A DNA stretch of 64,000 bases, from positions 2,930,638 to 2,994,637 of the forward strand of contig NC_133486.1 of NCBI RefSeq assembly GCF_025370935.1, in the 5' to 3' direction. A model generated the notes under the pieces. It was given only the letters and a program-made list of their open reading frames with translations. It did not search any database and had not been told where the DNA came from. The DNA comes from Choristoneura fumiferana (taxonomy: Eukaryota > Arthropoda > Insecta > Lepidoptera > Tortricidae). This document shows, one piece after another, positions 1-9,387 of the stretch; the stretch's first letter is position 1, and each line of letters starts with the position of its first letter. The translations under genes were made by a program, and so were the position numbers.

Positions 1-392
1 TGCAATGGTGCAAGTATGTCTGTAACCTGTATACGAGGCTGTTTATAATACCCGTTTCTAAATATATTATATTAATAATCACTGGCCGAAAATATATACC
101 ACCTTTTTAAGCCATTTTTCAAAGTGGAATTAAAAAAAAATGGCATTTTTTTTTTTTTTTTTTCTCATTTGACAGCGATTTATTGAAAGCGTGAACTTGA
201 CGTCAACTTAAAATTGTTAAAATGAGAAAGAACAGTATCCGGAATTATATCCTTGTTTTGGAAGAAAAAACGTGATGAAATGAAAGTAAGAATGCAAGCG
301 GTTTACCATGAATGTGCTCCTTATATGACAACCGTCAGATATGGATATTATAACGAGGTAAACGGGGACTGAGGCCGGGGAAAAACCGTATT
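1..392. other. Non-coding, nothing recognised
   Basis: AT-rich sequence with poly-A and poly-T runs near 130-165. I see no coding region, tRNA or clear repeat boundary here. Confidence 0.5.
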
Positions 393-1585
393 TCGATACC
401 TCCTACGTATACTGGTACAAGTGACAAATTTTCGATTTTTATTTTTTTGCAATTTGTGATTAATATTCCGTATTTACCTACCAAAAAATTTGGACGATAT
501 ACCTATTAGTTTTGGAAATAAAGTGACGTATATAATGCATCTAACACCTTTGCTAATCGGTACAATGTTACTGAGGCAACCGACATGCACCACATACGCG
601 CACCGATATTGTGCGGCCGGGAAGTCGAGTGTAACTGCAGTTGCCTCAGTGTACGCGCTAGCCGTCGCTGCGTGGGACCGTTTAAACTGTTCTACGAGCA
701 CATAACTTGAAGGTATATATAAAAAAAAAACATGTTTTGGTTGCAAGACCACAATAGCCGTATTTCTCATAGACAGTCATGGAAACTAAATCCAATGTGA
801 AACCTTTCGTGATTTATTTCCTATGATTTCTTTGGCAATGAATGGATTCAACATAACATTGGTAGTACAACGGTTCCCCAGTACCAGTACGATTCAGTTT
901 CCTCGCTATACCTACATACGCTCGTGCTAGAAAATAACATTGCAGTATTACATTGCATTTTGTAGTGAGCATCCCCAAAAAGAAGGCGAAGCATGCATGC
1001 TTTTATTACAATGAGAACAGTAAATTTCAATATACCTACAGTTGATAAAAAATCCTGTACTATACTGTAACCCATATTAGGCTACTGATTACTAATACGA
1101 TATAAGTGGGAAAACATCAAATTAGAAAGTCTTCTTGCGACTCCACTTCCATACAAAACTTTTTTTTTCGAATCACAGTATTTTCTACTTGGATCAATAT
1201 TAGTAATAGTAGCCCTAATGTGGTTTAAAGCTATAGTACAGGTTTAATAACACCCTATACATTTTTTATACACACCTAAGAAATGTACCTGGCTATGTAT
1301 ATGGCGAAAACGGGTAAACCGTATGCATTATAGAAGTTTCCCAAGACTCAGAAACAGACACAAAATTAAATCTATTGTCAAGAAGACATTAATATATAAT
1401 AAGGCGTATTATTAAAATTAATGATTATATCATGGATAGGGAAATTGGAAATAATTCCGATCCGCATTGGCGAGTGCTTACTCCAAATAGCGAATTGAGA
1501 ACTGTTTTAAATATGTAGTTTTAAATACTTGTGATGTATAGATATCACTAAAATATGATTGTAAATCTGTTTACAAAATTTACCT

Positions 1586-1700
1586 AGGTTATTGCCAGAC
1601 TCTTCTCAACAGATGTTTTTACGAACCGGTGGTAAAATTTTTGACATTCATAAGTGCTTGTTACAATCTAATTGAATAAAGATATTTTGACTTGACTCAA
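1586..1700 (+). repeat. LINE 3'-end remnant (tail family A)
   Basis: The stretch 'cttctcaacagatg...gaaccggtgg...gacattcataagtg...gaataaagatattttgact' is a shared 3' tail. The same block occurs at 42500-42632 (+) and inverted at 41680-41822. It ends in an AATAAA-containing, TTGACT-rich tail, typical of a lepidopteran non-LTR retrotransposon 3' end. No reverse-transcriptase sequence is attached. Confidence 0.5.
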
Positions 1701-1879
1701 TATTTCATGTCAAAGCTTGGCTTAAGCAAAGTGCCAATCAGACTCGGCGCACGAAGGTTCCGTACCATCTATACACTTCATTAGATTAGCAAAAAAATGG
1801 CAAAAAAAAACATGTTGTATGGGGGCCCCCTTAATAGTTATTCTGATCTATTTTTTTATGTATTTATATTATATCGACT

Positions 1880-2022
1880 ACAGTTATAATAATCTGTGAA
1901 AATTTCAACTGTCTAACTATCATGGTTCATGAGATACAGCCTGATGACAGACGGACGGACAGCGAAATAGTAGTATAAAAGTTAGGGGTTTCCGTTTATA
2001 CCCTTTGTACGGAACCCTGAAG
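1880..2022 (+). repeat. Interspersed repeat with GACGGACGGACAG and GGTTTCCGTT motifs
   Basis: The segment ends in 'gacggacggacag' followed by a 'tttccgttt...ccctttgtacggaacc' tail. A related copy, with the same order of motifs, lies at 17721-17866. I recognise this as a very common lepidopteran interspersed repeat of intron and spacer DNA. Its exact family is not settled from the sequence. Confidence 0.45.
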
Positions 2023-3009
2023 AGGCAACAAAAAGCTAAACCGTTATTGGATACAAAGGTGCGATGCGATATATGTATCACATGAAGAACCTTTCACAAT
2101 AAATATGAGTACACATTTTGAACAGGAATACGAATCCATTGAATGTGCTTCCATTAATTTAAAGCACTTAATACAATACTTTTCTTAATAAAACCATTAA
2201 TTTCAAGTGAGTTTTTTTAAAAGGTATATTTCTGTATTTTTTATAGCACGTTTAAAACATTACTAGCGGTATATTGGTACAAGTGGCATGCTAATGTTAG
2301 CGATATTGATGCAAGTGATAAAAAACGTTTATAAATCAATAGATGAAGTAAAAGAGCATCTGTTTTATTGTTCATTGCAAGCCAATAAGTATTTCATTCA
2401 AAAATTCATATACAATATTAAAAATATCGTTAGATCAGTAATCTACGCATTACGCCGTATACTGGAGCAAGTTGGTAATTAGCTCAGTATACCGCACAAC
2501 TACAAGATGTAAAATACGCGTATAGTAGTGTATCTGCAATTTTCTCAAAAACTATAAGAAATTTCAAAATTCCAATGAATACAGGTAGAAAGCAAATATT
2601 TTCTTTGGAACCAATGCAAAATTTTGAAGAGTTATTCATCAAATGAGAAAGTTACAGGTTTTGGAACCTTTGAAACAGCTCTCCTGTAAATTTACGATTA
2701 TGCACTTGTACCAGTATACGTAGGAGGTGTCGATTTGATGAGGATAGCCCAGCCGGCCAATGAGGGCTATCGTTTTTGTCTCACTAGATGGCGCACTGTT
2801 GCGTGGTGGTTTTTAAGTATGGCTTTCAAAGTCTGTTATAACGGGCTTGAAAACAAAGTTTAGATTAAAATCATATTCAATACACTTAAAGCCGTAACAT
2901 AAAAACATCAGTCAAAGTGTTCCATAGTCCCCGTTTTGTTCAGAAAAAAGGAGGACAAAGGTTTCCGAAAGACAAAACTGGGTAGGTCTGGTGAGTGGAG
3001 CCGCCGGGG

Positions 3010-3138
3010 TTTTTTTTTTTTTTTTTTTTAGTGGGTACACCGTCCCCTTCTGGGCGGGATTCCCACATACCCACCGGTCTCCCCGGCCGGTGAAGTCCGT
3101 AACGGATTTCCCCAGGTCAAAAAAAAAAAAAAAAAAAG
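3010..3138 (+). mobile_element. 3' stub of a telomere-specific non-LTR retrotransposon
   Basis: About 90 bp of GC-rich sequence (3030-3119) is followed by a poly-A run (3120-3138) and then directly by GGTTAGG repeats. This matches the 3' junction of the larger + strand element ending at 13161. A poly-T run (3010-3029) precedes it. I read it as a heavily 5'-truncated SART-type insertion; too short for a family call. Confidence 0.45.
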
Positions 3139-3162
3139 GTTAGGTTCGGTTAGGTTTAGGTT
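3139..3162 (+). repeat. Degenerate (TTAGG)n telomeric repeat
   Basis: The run reads GGTTA GGTTC GGTTA GGTTTAGG: canonical insect telomere units with single-base variants. It separates a poly-A tail on its left from a poly-T run on its right, so two retrotransposons face each other across it. Confidence 0.8.
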
Positions 3163-3836
3163 TTTTTTTTTTTTTTTTTTTTTTTTTCCTATTCTGTTGC
3201 CCTCGACATGCCTCGAGGCCCTTATCATCTATTTTTCATACATTTCAGTTCTCGCAGTTATTCTTCTCGCACTTTTATTCGACATACTATTTCTTTCTTT
3301 CGTCCTTCATCTTTCTTACTTTTGGGTCATTACCCTTCGAACTATTCTAACATCTTATTTTTAAAACTATTGATACATACTTTTAGTTATTTCCTTTCAT
3401 TCCGATCTCTTTTTCGTACTTCCATCTTGTGAGCTGTCCTCTGTGTCATACACCGTCTTTTATTCAGTTCTATTACGGGGGAGGGGTTTTTGGGTCAACT
3501 TTATTAACTTTATCTCTAAACAATTAATTTTTTCTATTTTGTGTCTCGGCACTGGCGACCCGCTCGCTACCAGATACAACTGGTTCTTTATTTCCTAGCA
3601 TTCGCGTGTCGGTTCATAACTATTTCATTTCTTAATCTAGGTTTACATTTTTAACTTTAAATCTTAAGGACACATCTAATTTCTTGCTTTCTATTACATT
3701 TCTGTTGAGCTACTATTTACAACTGTACTTTTACGACTATTTTTAAAACCTATGCTTATTATCTATATGCTCATCATATACAAAAAGCATAGTTTCTATG
3801 CTATGTTTTATTTCTTGCTACAACTTTTTTTGTAAT
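3162..3836 (-). mobile_element. Leader-only telomeric non-LTR derivative (copy 1)
   Basis: Read on the - strand, this begins next to CCTAACC repeats, runs about 650 bp without a long frame, and ends in poly-A (poly-T at 3162-3187 on the + strand) abutting telomere repeat. The body 3194-3836 is nearly identical to 5876-6552, the first 650 bp of the longer - strand element. Here it stops after the shared leader and is tailed with A. It is a minimal retrotransposed unit with no coding capacity. Orientation relative to TTAGG is that of TRAS-type elements (sense strand carries CCTAA). Confidence 0.6.
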
Positions 3837-3877
3837 GGTTAGGTTAGGTTAGGTTTTTTTTTTTTTTTAGGTTAGGT
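3837..3877 (+). repeat. (TTAGG)n interrupted by a poly-T run
   Basis: Three GGTTA units, then about 15 T (3854-3868), then AGGTTAGG. On the - strand this reads as CCTAACCT, poly-A, CCTAACC. That is a retrotransposon tail embedded in telomere repeat. Confidence 0.75.
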
Positions 3878-5167
3878 AAATGAGAGGCAGCGACAGTTGC
3901 CTGTTACTGTTGAAATTTCTCCAACAGTCGCCGCGTCCCACTTTTACATGGTTCCACAGACCAGGGGTCCGTGCTCTATTTTACAGAAATGGTATACGAT
4001 CAAGGCGCAAACCGGAAAAAATCCTCATGGACACTGGGAATGGACGGCCCAGTAGTGCCGGACTTTTACCGACTAAAAACCGGTTCGCGCCTTTTGATTT
4101 CTGTGGTTGTCGCCCGAACAGCTCTAATCCTGATTCTAGAAATGAGAATCAGACATATAGCAATTCGGATGGCAACCCCAAAACTTTTGGACTATTTTCA
4201 TGCGTGGGGGGGGGGGAAGCTTATTACTACGCGCGGGTCTTACCTCAGCAAGTGCTGGAGGCCGGGAGAGCGTGCATTCTCCCGTTTAGACTCCGCGGGG
4301 TGCTAAGGTCGGTCTCTATGTTGTTTTTCCCAGTGGTTACTTCATTGACCGACCCTCGCCCTTATCTTAAATCTAGCTTAAACTATTGACTCTACCTTCT
4401 AACTAATCTAACTTAATCTATTGTCTCCATACAACTATGCCATGGCTAAGATCGCCCAGCTCGATGCCCGACGCATGCATGACTTATGACTAAGGGCTGC
4501 CTTTCTTTTGCCCTGCGATGGAAGAGTGGGTCGGAGATCTTTTTGTTGACCGCTTCTGTGGCTTTTGAGTGCCATCTTTTAGGGTGGGGTTACCCTCGAT
4601 GCGCGATTTTTTGCATCTTTATGTTTCGGTCTTTTTGCGCTCGTCCCCTAGCACTGCCCTTCTTTTCGGTTCTGCTTCCATCGCTTAGTCTTACTGCTAA
4701 TATAATAAGGGTGGGATGAGGGGTGCTTCCCGGACGGCTGGACGCTCCAGTGTTGGCGGAAGCAACCGTGGGCCACAGCAGATCCTTACCCCAGCCAGTG
4801 CTGAAAGGCCAGGGAGAAACTATGTCTCAATCCCCGTTTAGGCTTCCACTGCGGCTTCCATAGGCCTCCGCCGGCTTCGCGGATGCGTCCCCCATCCGAA
4901 ACGCACCTGTCATATGGGCGGGAGATGCATGCGTCAGGGATACCTGTTATTATTTGCTGCGGCGATGTATAGAGACAACTACAGTGCATGCAAAAATTCA
5001 ATCGCCTCAGTTTGTCGCGAGTTGTTTGGTTTGGTTTGTTTATTTGCTGTGGGACTTGAATAGTTTAATAGATTAAAATTTTTACCAAAATACATTTTAA
5101 AAATAAAGAAGAGCGTCGTCTCTGAGACTCTCGGGGGAAAAAGATGTCCGATGTTTGATGAGGTGTG

Positions 5168-5412
5168 TACTTGTGTGTGTGTGTGTGTGTATATATGTGT
5201 GTGTGTGTGTGTGTGAGTTGTGTGTGTGTGTGTGTGTGTGTGTTCGGAGGTGTGTTGATGAAGAACACGACATCTTGTTTTATTTTACCTGCAAGTGGAG
5301 TGAATGGTTGTCATTATGACTAGGGAGGGAGTTGTATGGTTGTTCGCTTGTAAGCGTAGCGTATGTGTGTGCTTGTGCGTGTGTGCATGTGTGTGTGTGT
5401 ATGTGTGTGTTC
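5168..5412. repeat. (TG)n microsatellites
   Basis: Long TG/GT runs at about 5174-5248 and again at 5365-5412, inside the 3' UTR of the - strand telomeric element. The short frames across them are low-complexity and not coding. Confidence 0.85.
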
Positions 5413-5891
5413 TATTTGTTCCGTTTGCACGCTGCCGAGACTACTTTCTCGAGGAAAGTCTTCGTGGGATCCCTATTCTTAGCTGATCCAAGCAACTGTG
5501 CCCAGATTGAGCTGTCTTGAGAGAGCTTTACTCCGGTCTTTTGCTCTAGCTCAAATCTGTCCGGGCCGAAACGAGGGCATTCACAGATAATGTGCCAGAT
5601 GTCCTCGTCTATGGCAGGGTCACAGATGCACGAGGGTGCATCCTTGACTTTGAAACGGTGTAGATACGCTGCGAAACCTCCATGTCCGGTAAAGGCTTGA
5701 ACCAAGTGGTTTGTGAGTTCGAGCTTTTTTAAGATACTGTTCGCATCCCTCACTTGTGGAAAAAACTTCTTGGTTGTCGCACCAGTCTCGGAGGCTTCGT
5801 AGCGGATCTGCCATTTTTCGACCGTTTCGAGTCTTATCGACCTTTTGACAAAAGACACCGGCACCCTATCGTAGTCTGTTGCCCTCGACAT
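5412..5891 (-). pseudogene. C-terminal fragment of an R1-clade ORF2 protein
   Basis: A 159-codon frame that matches the region downstream of the reverse transcriptase in R1-clade elements: a TGHGGFAAYLHRF stretch followed by a Cys/His cluster (CICDPAIDEDIWHIICECPRF begins at about residue 95). The equivalent 'SGHGCFG.YL' plus CHxC cluster ends ORF2 of both neighbouring + strand elements. Its first five codons lie in the non-coding leader, so the fragment is fused to leader sequence by an internal deletion. There is no endonuclease or RT, so it cannot act alone. Confidence 0.65.
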
Positions 5892-6517
5892 GCCTCGAGG
5901 CCCTTATCATCTATTTTTCATACATTCCAGTTCTCGCAGTTATTCTTCTCGCACTTTTATTCGACATACTATTTCTTTCTTTCGTCCTTCATCTTTCTTA
6001 CTTTTGGGTCATTACCCTTCGAACTATTCTAACTTATCTTATTTTTAAAACTATTGATATATACTTTTAGTTATTTCCTTTTATTCCGATCTCTTTTTCG
6101 TACTTCCATCTTGTGAGCTGTCCTCTGTGTCATACACCGTCTTTTATTCAGTTCTATTACGGGGGGAGGATTTTTGGGTCAACTTTATTAACTTTATCTC
6201 TAAACAATTAATTTTTTTTTTTTTTTTTTTCTATTTTGTGTCTCGGCACTGGCGACCCGCTCGCTACCAGATACAACTGGTTCTTTATTTCCTAGCATTC
6301 GCGTGTCGGTTCATAACTATTTCATTTCTTAATCTAGGTTTACATTTTTAACTTTAAATCTTAAGGACACATCTAATTTCTTGCTTTCTATTACATTTCT
6401 GTTGAGCTACTATTTACAAATTTGTACTTTACGACTATTTTTAAAACCTATGCTTATTATCTATATGCTCATCATATACAAAAAGCATAATTTCTATGCT
6501 GTTTTATTTCTTGCTAC

Positions 6518-6551
<34 letters not shown>

Positions 6552-6555
6552 TAAT

Positions 6556-6599
6556 GGTTAGGTTAGGTTAGGTTAGGTTAGGTTAGGTTAGGTTAGGTT
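6556..6599 (+). repeat. (TTAGG)n insect telomeric repeat
   Basis: Nearly nine uninterrupted GGTTA units between the 5' end of the - strand element and the 5' end of the + strand element. The two retrotransposons therefore diverge from this telomeric core. Confidence 0.95.
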
Positions 6600-7249
6600 G
6601 AGTCGCGTTCTACCCACCATCGAGTGCACCAAGTTTTTGCGTCGCTCCGTGCTTTTATTTTCAAAAGTTGGGTTTTTCGGCACCTAGCTTTGTGAAAAGG
6701 GTACCAAAAGTTGCGGAAAGACGCAGCGCATACGGTTGTGGTAGTAATTTTCGTGGAAACTAAGTGGAAGTTCAGTGGTTAGTGCGGAAAGTGACTTTTC
6801 ACGTGGTAGCGGAAATAGTTGTCTGTATCATTACTGCTGCTACCTTTCTCCTAATTATCTTACTATTCTTTTCTCTTTCTTCTTATTCTATCTTTTCTCG
6901 GCTTCCCCCCCTCCACCCCATTTCTTCGCTTTGACTATATAAGTGAGTGTGTGATTGTGTGTGCTGTGTTTGTGCAAACGTGGACACAATGAAAGTGGAC
7001 TGAGTGGACCTACTGGACAAAGAAACCGGCAGGTAAGACGTGTTTCTTAGGGCTACTTAGCCCGCTTACTTTGTGCGTGATTGATTGGGCCACAGGCCGT
7101 GCAAAACTAACAATAGTGACAATAGTGACAAGTGAACTCCCTTACCGTTCCGCCCGCCGTGGCTAATGCCGGACTCGCCGGCCACAGCCGCGGCCCCGGA
7201 CCGCGAGAGGTTCCCAAATCGTCCCCCCCTCTTTTATCCATAATCTAAT

Positions 7250-9385
7250 ATGGCGGAATCGGACTGCGAGGAGACCCTGGGGGTCCATATGTCGGATGCG
7301 TCCGACTCGGAGGTTGAAGGGGACGGCTGTCGTCGGGAAACCGACGAGAGGATCTTCTTGGAGGCAATCCTTACGGAGGCCGCCCCTACAACAAAGAAGA
7401 GGCCGCATACTTCAGACGGCGCAGAGGAGGAAACCCCAGTTCTAGCGCGGAAAACAACCACGGGCCGCGTCACAACACGGTCTATGGCCAAACGTGACCC
7501 TCCGCGCCAGCCGACGCCTGACCCAAGGTCAAACCACGAAGATGAGCACCAAACAGAGGAAACTGAGGTGAAAACCCGGCCCCAGCCGCGCTGCTACTCA
7601 CCCCAATACTCAGCGGAGGCCGAAGAGGAGGAAGGGGATCCACCAGCCCCCCCTGCTGAGACAAGAGAGACCCTAGCCGACACTGCCCTGCGAAATGTTG
7701 CAGAAATGCAAGAAGAGATTCAGAAGAGCTCTAAAATCAAGGGAGGTGTGCGCGGTGCCTTCAACAAAGCATCTGCTGGGGCTGTCCGCGCCATCGAAAA
7801 GATGCGAGACATGACAGCATCGGACGAGCTGCGCCGACTCTGTGCGGATAACGCCAGGCTTACTAGGGAGCTGGAGGTCGTCCGAGCTGAGCTAAAAGCA
7901 TTCAAGGCGGCCTTTACGGAACTACGCAGAGAACGTGTTACAGCGGCCAGAACATCGGCTACTGGAGAAGTCGACACGGGCTCCCTCAGGGAAGTGATGG
8001 AGGAAATGAGGCGCGACCTCCTCACTTCCCTGGGGGGGATGATTAACGCGCGCCTGGAGGACCTAGAGTCACGCCTTCCACCAGAACCGGTGCTAAGGCC
8101 GCCCCTAGCGGCGGACAAAACAAACAAGCCGCCTCCGCGCCCACGAATCCATCCTGGGGGCACACTGGATTCTGCTGCTCAACAGAGGAGGAACGAGATA
8201 GCTGACCCCCCCCCCATTACGCTCCGGGTGGGCAATAAAGTGGCCAGCACGGGGCTTAACGCGCCAAAGTCTGGGCGCAAGCCCCAACCTCAACCCACGG
8301 CCGGAACCAGCCGGCGAGGGGACCCCAGCAGCCAACAAGAACCAGCCGATAGGGAAAAAGCCGCAGCACATCAGCGGCACAAACCCTTACTAAAGGTTGG
8401 CCAAAAAACAGCAGTGGAAGCTACGCCTAACGCAACTGCCCAGTCGATTGTTGCCGAAGATGAAGACCAAACCCCGTGGATCACCGTGGTGAGAGGAAGG
8501 GGGAAAAAGGGGACAGCCCCCAACCAACAGTCGAAACCAACACCAACACCAACACCACCCAAGAAGCCGCAGCCACGCGCGATCAAAATCACCGCCCCGC
8601 GCACGGCAGTAGTGGTCCTCACATTAAGAGAGGGCGCCCAAACCACCTATGCCGCACTACTAGCCAAGGCTAGAGCCAGCATAAAACTGGCGGACATCGG
8701 TCTGGAGTCGGTCAAGGTGAAAACCACCATGACCGGCTCCAGGCTGATGGAGATGACTGGCGAGGAGCCGGAAAAGCTAGCAGACCGCCTCGCGGACAAA
8801 CTGCGCTCAGCAATTGGTGACCAGGCGGAGATCACTAGACCAACCAAAACGGCAGACCTAAGGATCTCTGGCCTGGACGAGACCGTCACACAAGAAGAGG
8901 TGGCAGCCGCTATTGCGGCCAGGGGAGGCTGCACCCCCGAGCAAATCAAAGTTGGGGCAATGAGGGCCAGCCTACGGGGGCAATGCTCGGCCCTTATTAG
9001 ATGCCCAGCGGCGGCCGCTGGGGCCATCGCCGGCCTAGGCAAGATGACAATTGGCTGGAGTACAGCCATCATCACGCCGATACAGGCCCCGCCCATGCGC
9101 TGCTATAAGTGCATGGCGCTGGGCCACACCAGAGCGCTTTGCCCATCAGAGGCGGACAATGGTGCAAGGTGCTTTCGCTGCGGTGCCGATGGCCACTTGG
9201 CGGCCGCATGTGCGGCCCCACCAAAGTGCGCAGTGTGCGCGCAGGCGGGACGTCCACATGCGCACGTCATGGGAGGCACAAAATGCGCCCCCCCTTCCAT
9301 CCGAGGAAAGGCCCCAATGACTGGCGCCCCCCCTCGCGTACCTAGCCAAATGGCTCGAGAGGAGCTCGAAATGCATGTGTCGTAA
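7250..9385 (+). CDS. ORF1 (Gag-like nucleocapsid protein) of SART-like element
   Basis: A 711-residue open frame with no break. It starts acidic, has a heptad-rich coiled-coil-like segment at about residues 190-230, a long Pro/Lys/Thr-rich hinge at 260-440, and ends in three Cys/His knuckles at about 617-680: CYKCMALGHTRALC, CFRCGADGHLAAAC and a third CAVC...H...C. This is the usual order of R1-clade Gag proteins, which bind element RNA and deliver it to chromosomal targets (family knowledge). The stop TAA at 9383-9385 shares its last A with the ORF2 ATG, implying coupled translation. The neighbouring copy at 13177-14303 is a diverged homologue, so both read as protein under selection rather than chance frames. 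Confidence 0.9.
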   Translation: MAESDCEETLGVHMSDASDSEVEGDGCRRETDERIFLEAILTEAAPTTKKRPHTSDGAEEETPVLARKTTTGRVTTRSMAKRDPPRQPTPDPRSNHEDEHQTEETEVKTRPQPRCYSPQYSAEAEEEEGDPPAPPAETRETLADTALRNVAEMQEEIQKSSKIKGGVRGAFNKASAGAVRAIEKMRDMTASDELRRLCADNARLTRELEVVRAELKAFKAAFTELRRERVTAARTSATGEVDTGSLREVMEEMRRDLLTSLGGMINARLEDLESRLPPEPVLRPPLAADKTNKPPPRPRIHPGGTLDSAAQQRRNEIADPPPITLRVGNKVASTGLNAPKSGRKPQPQPTAGTSRRGDPSSQQEPADREKAAAHQRHKPLLKVGQKTAVEATPNATAQSIVAEDEDQTPWITVVRGRGKKGTAPNQQSKPTPTPTPPKKPQPRAIKITAPRTAVVVLTLREGAQTTYAALLAKARASIKLADIGLESVKVKTTMTGSRLMEMTGEEPEKLADRLADKLRSAIGDQAEITRPTKTADLRISGLDETVTQEEVAAAIAARGGCTPEQIKVGAMRASLRGQCSALIRCPAAAAGAIAGLGKMTIGWSTAIITPIQAPPMRCYKCMALGHTRALCPSEADNGARCFRCGADGHLAAACAAPPKCAVCAQAGRPHAHVMGGTKCAPPSIRGKAPMTGAPPRVPSQMAREELEMHVS

Positions 9386-9387
9386 TG
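9383..9387 (+). promoter_or_regulatory. TAATG stop/start overlap coupling ORF1 and ORF2
   Basis: TAA ends ORF1 and the overlapping ATG begins ORF2. For SART1 of Bombyx this UAAUG arrangement is known to drive translational coupling, and the same five bases recur at 14307-14311 in the second element. Confidence 0.75.

Larger units (their letters stand above)
393..2733. mobile_element. TIR-flanked DNA element without transposase
   Basis: The arms 393-424 and 2702-2733 are inverted near-copies of each other; the shared core is CCTCCTACGTATACTGGTAC. Two degenerate versions of the inner core (TATxCTGGxxCAAGT-like) recur inside near 2266-2284 and 2453-2472, as sub-terminal transposase binding sites would. 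The interior has only short frames and no transposase motif, so this would be a non-autonomous DNA transposon or MITE relative. No clean target-site duplication could be read, so the exact ends are uncertain. Confidence 0.5.
3878..6555 (-). mobile_element. Internally deleted telomeric non-LTR element (copy 2)
   Basis: On the - strand the order is: 5' end against CCTAACC at about 6555, a poly-A-containing 650-bp leader (6552-5876), then directly the C-terminal part of a second ORF (5891-5412), a 1.5-kb 3' UTR with (TG)n tracts, and the 3' end at about 3878 against telomere repeat. Endonuclease and reverse-transcriptase regions are absent. The leader is shared with the unit at 3162-3836. This looks like a non-autonomous derivative that kept only the two ends a trans-acting machinery needs. 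Confidence 0.6.

Noticed and set aside
4201..4216. G-run near 4205-4216, and other poly-G or poly-T tracts, considered as regulatory or quadruplex sites.
   Set aside because: Isolated homopolymers in retrotransposon debris with no supporting context.
5065..5520. Frames of Thr/His or Val/Cys repeats.
   Set aside because: They are translations of the (TG)n microsatellite.
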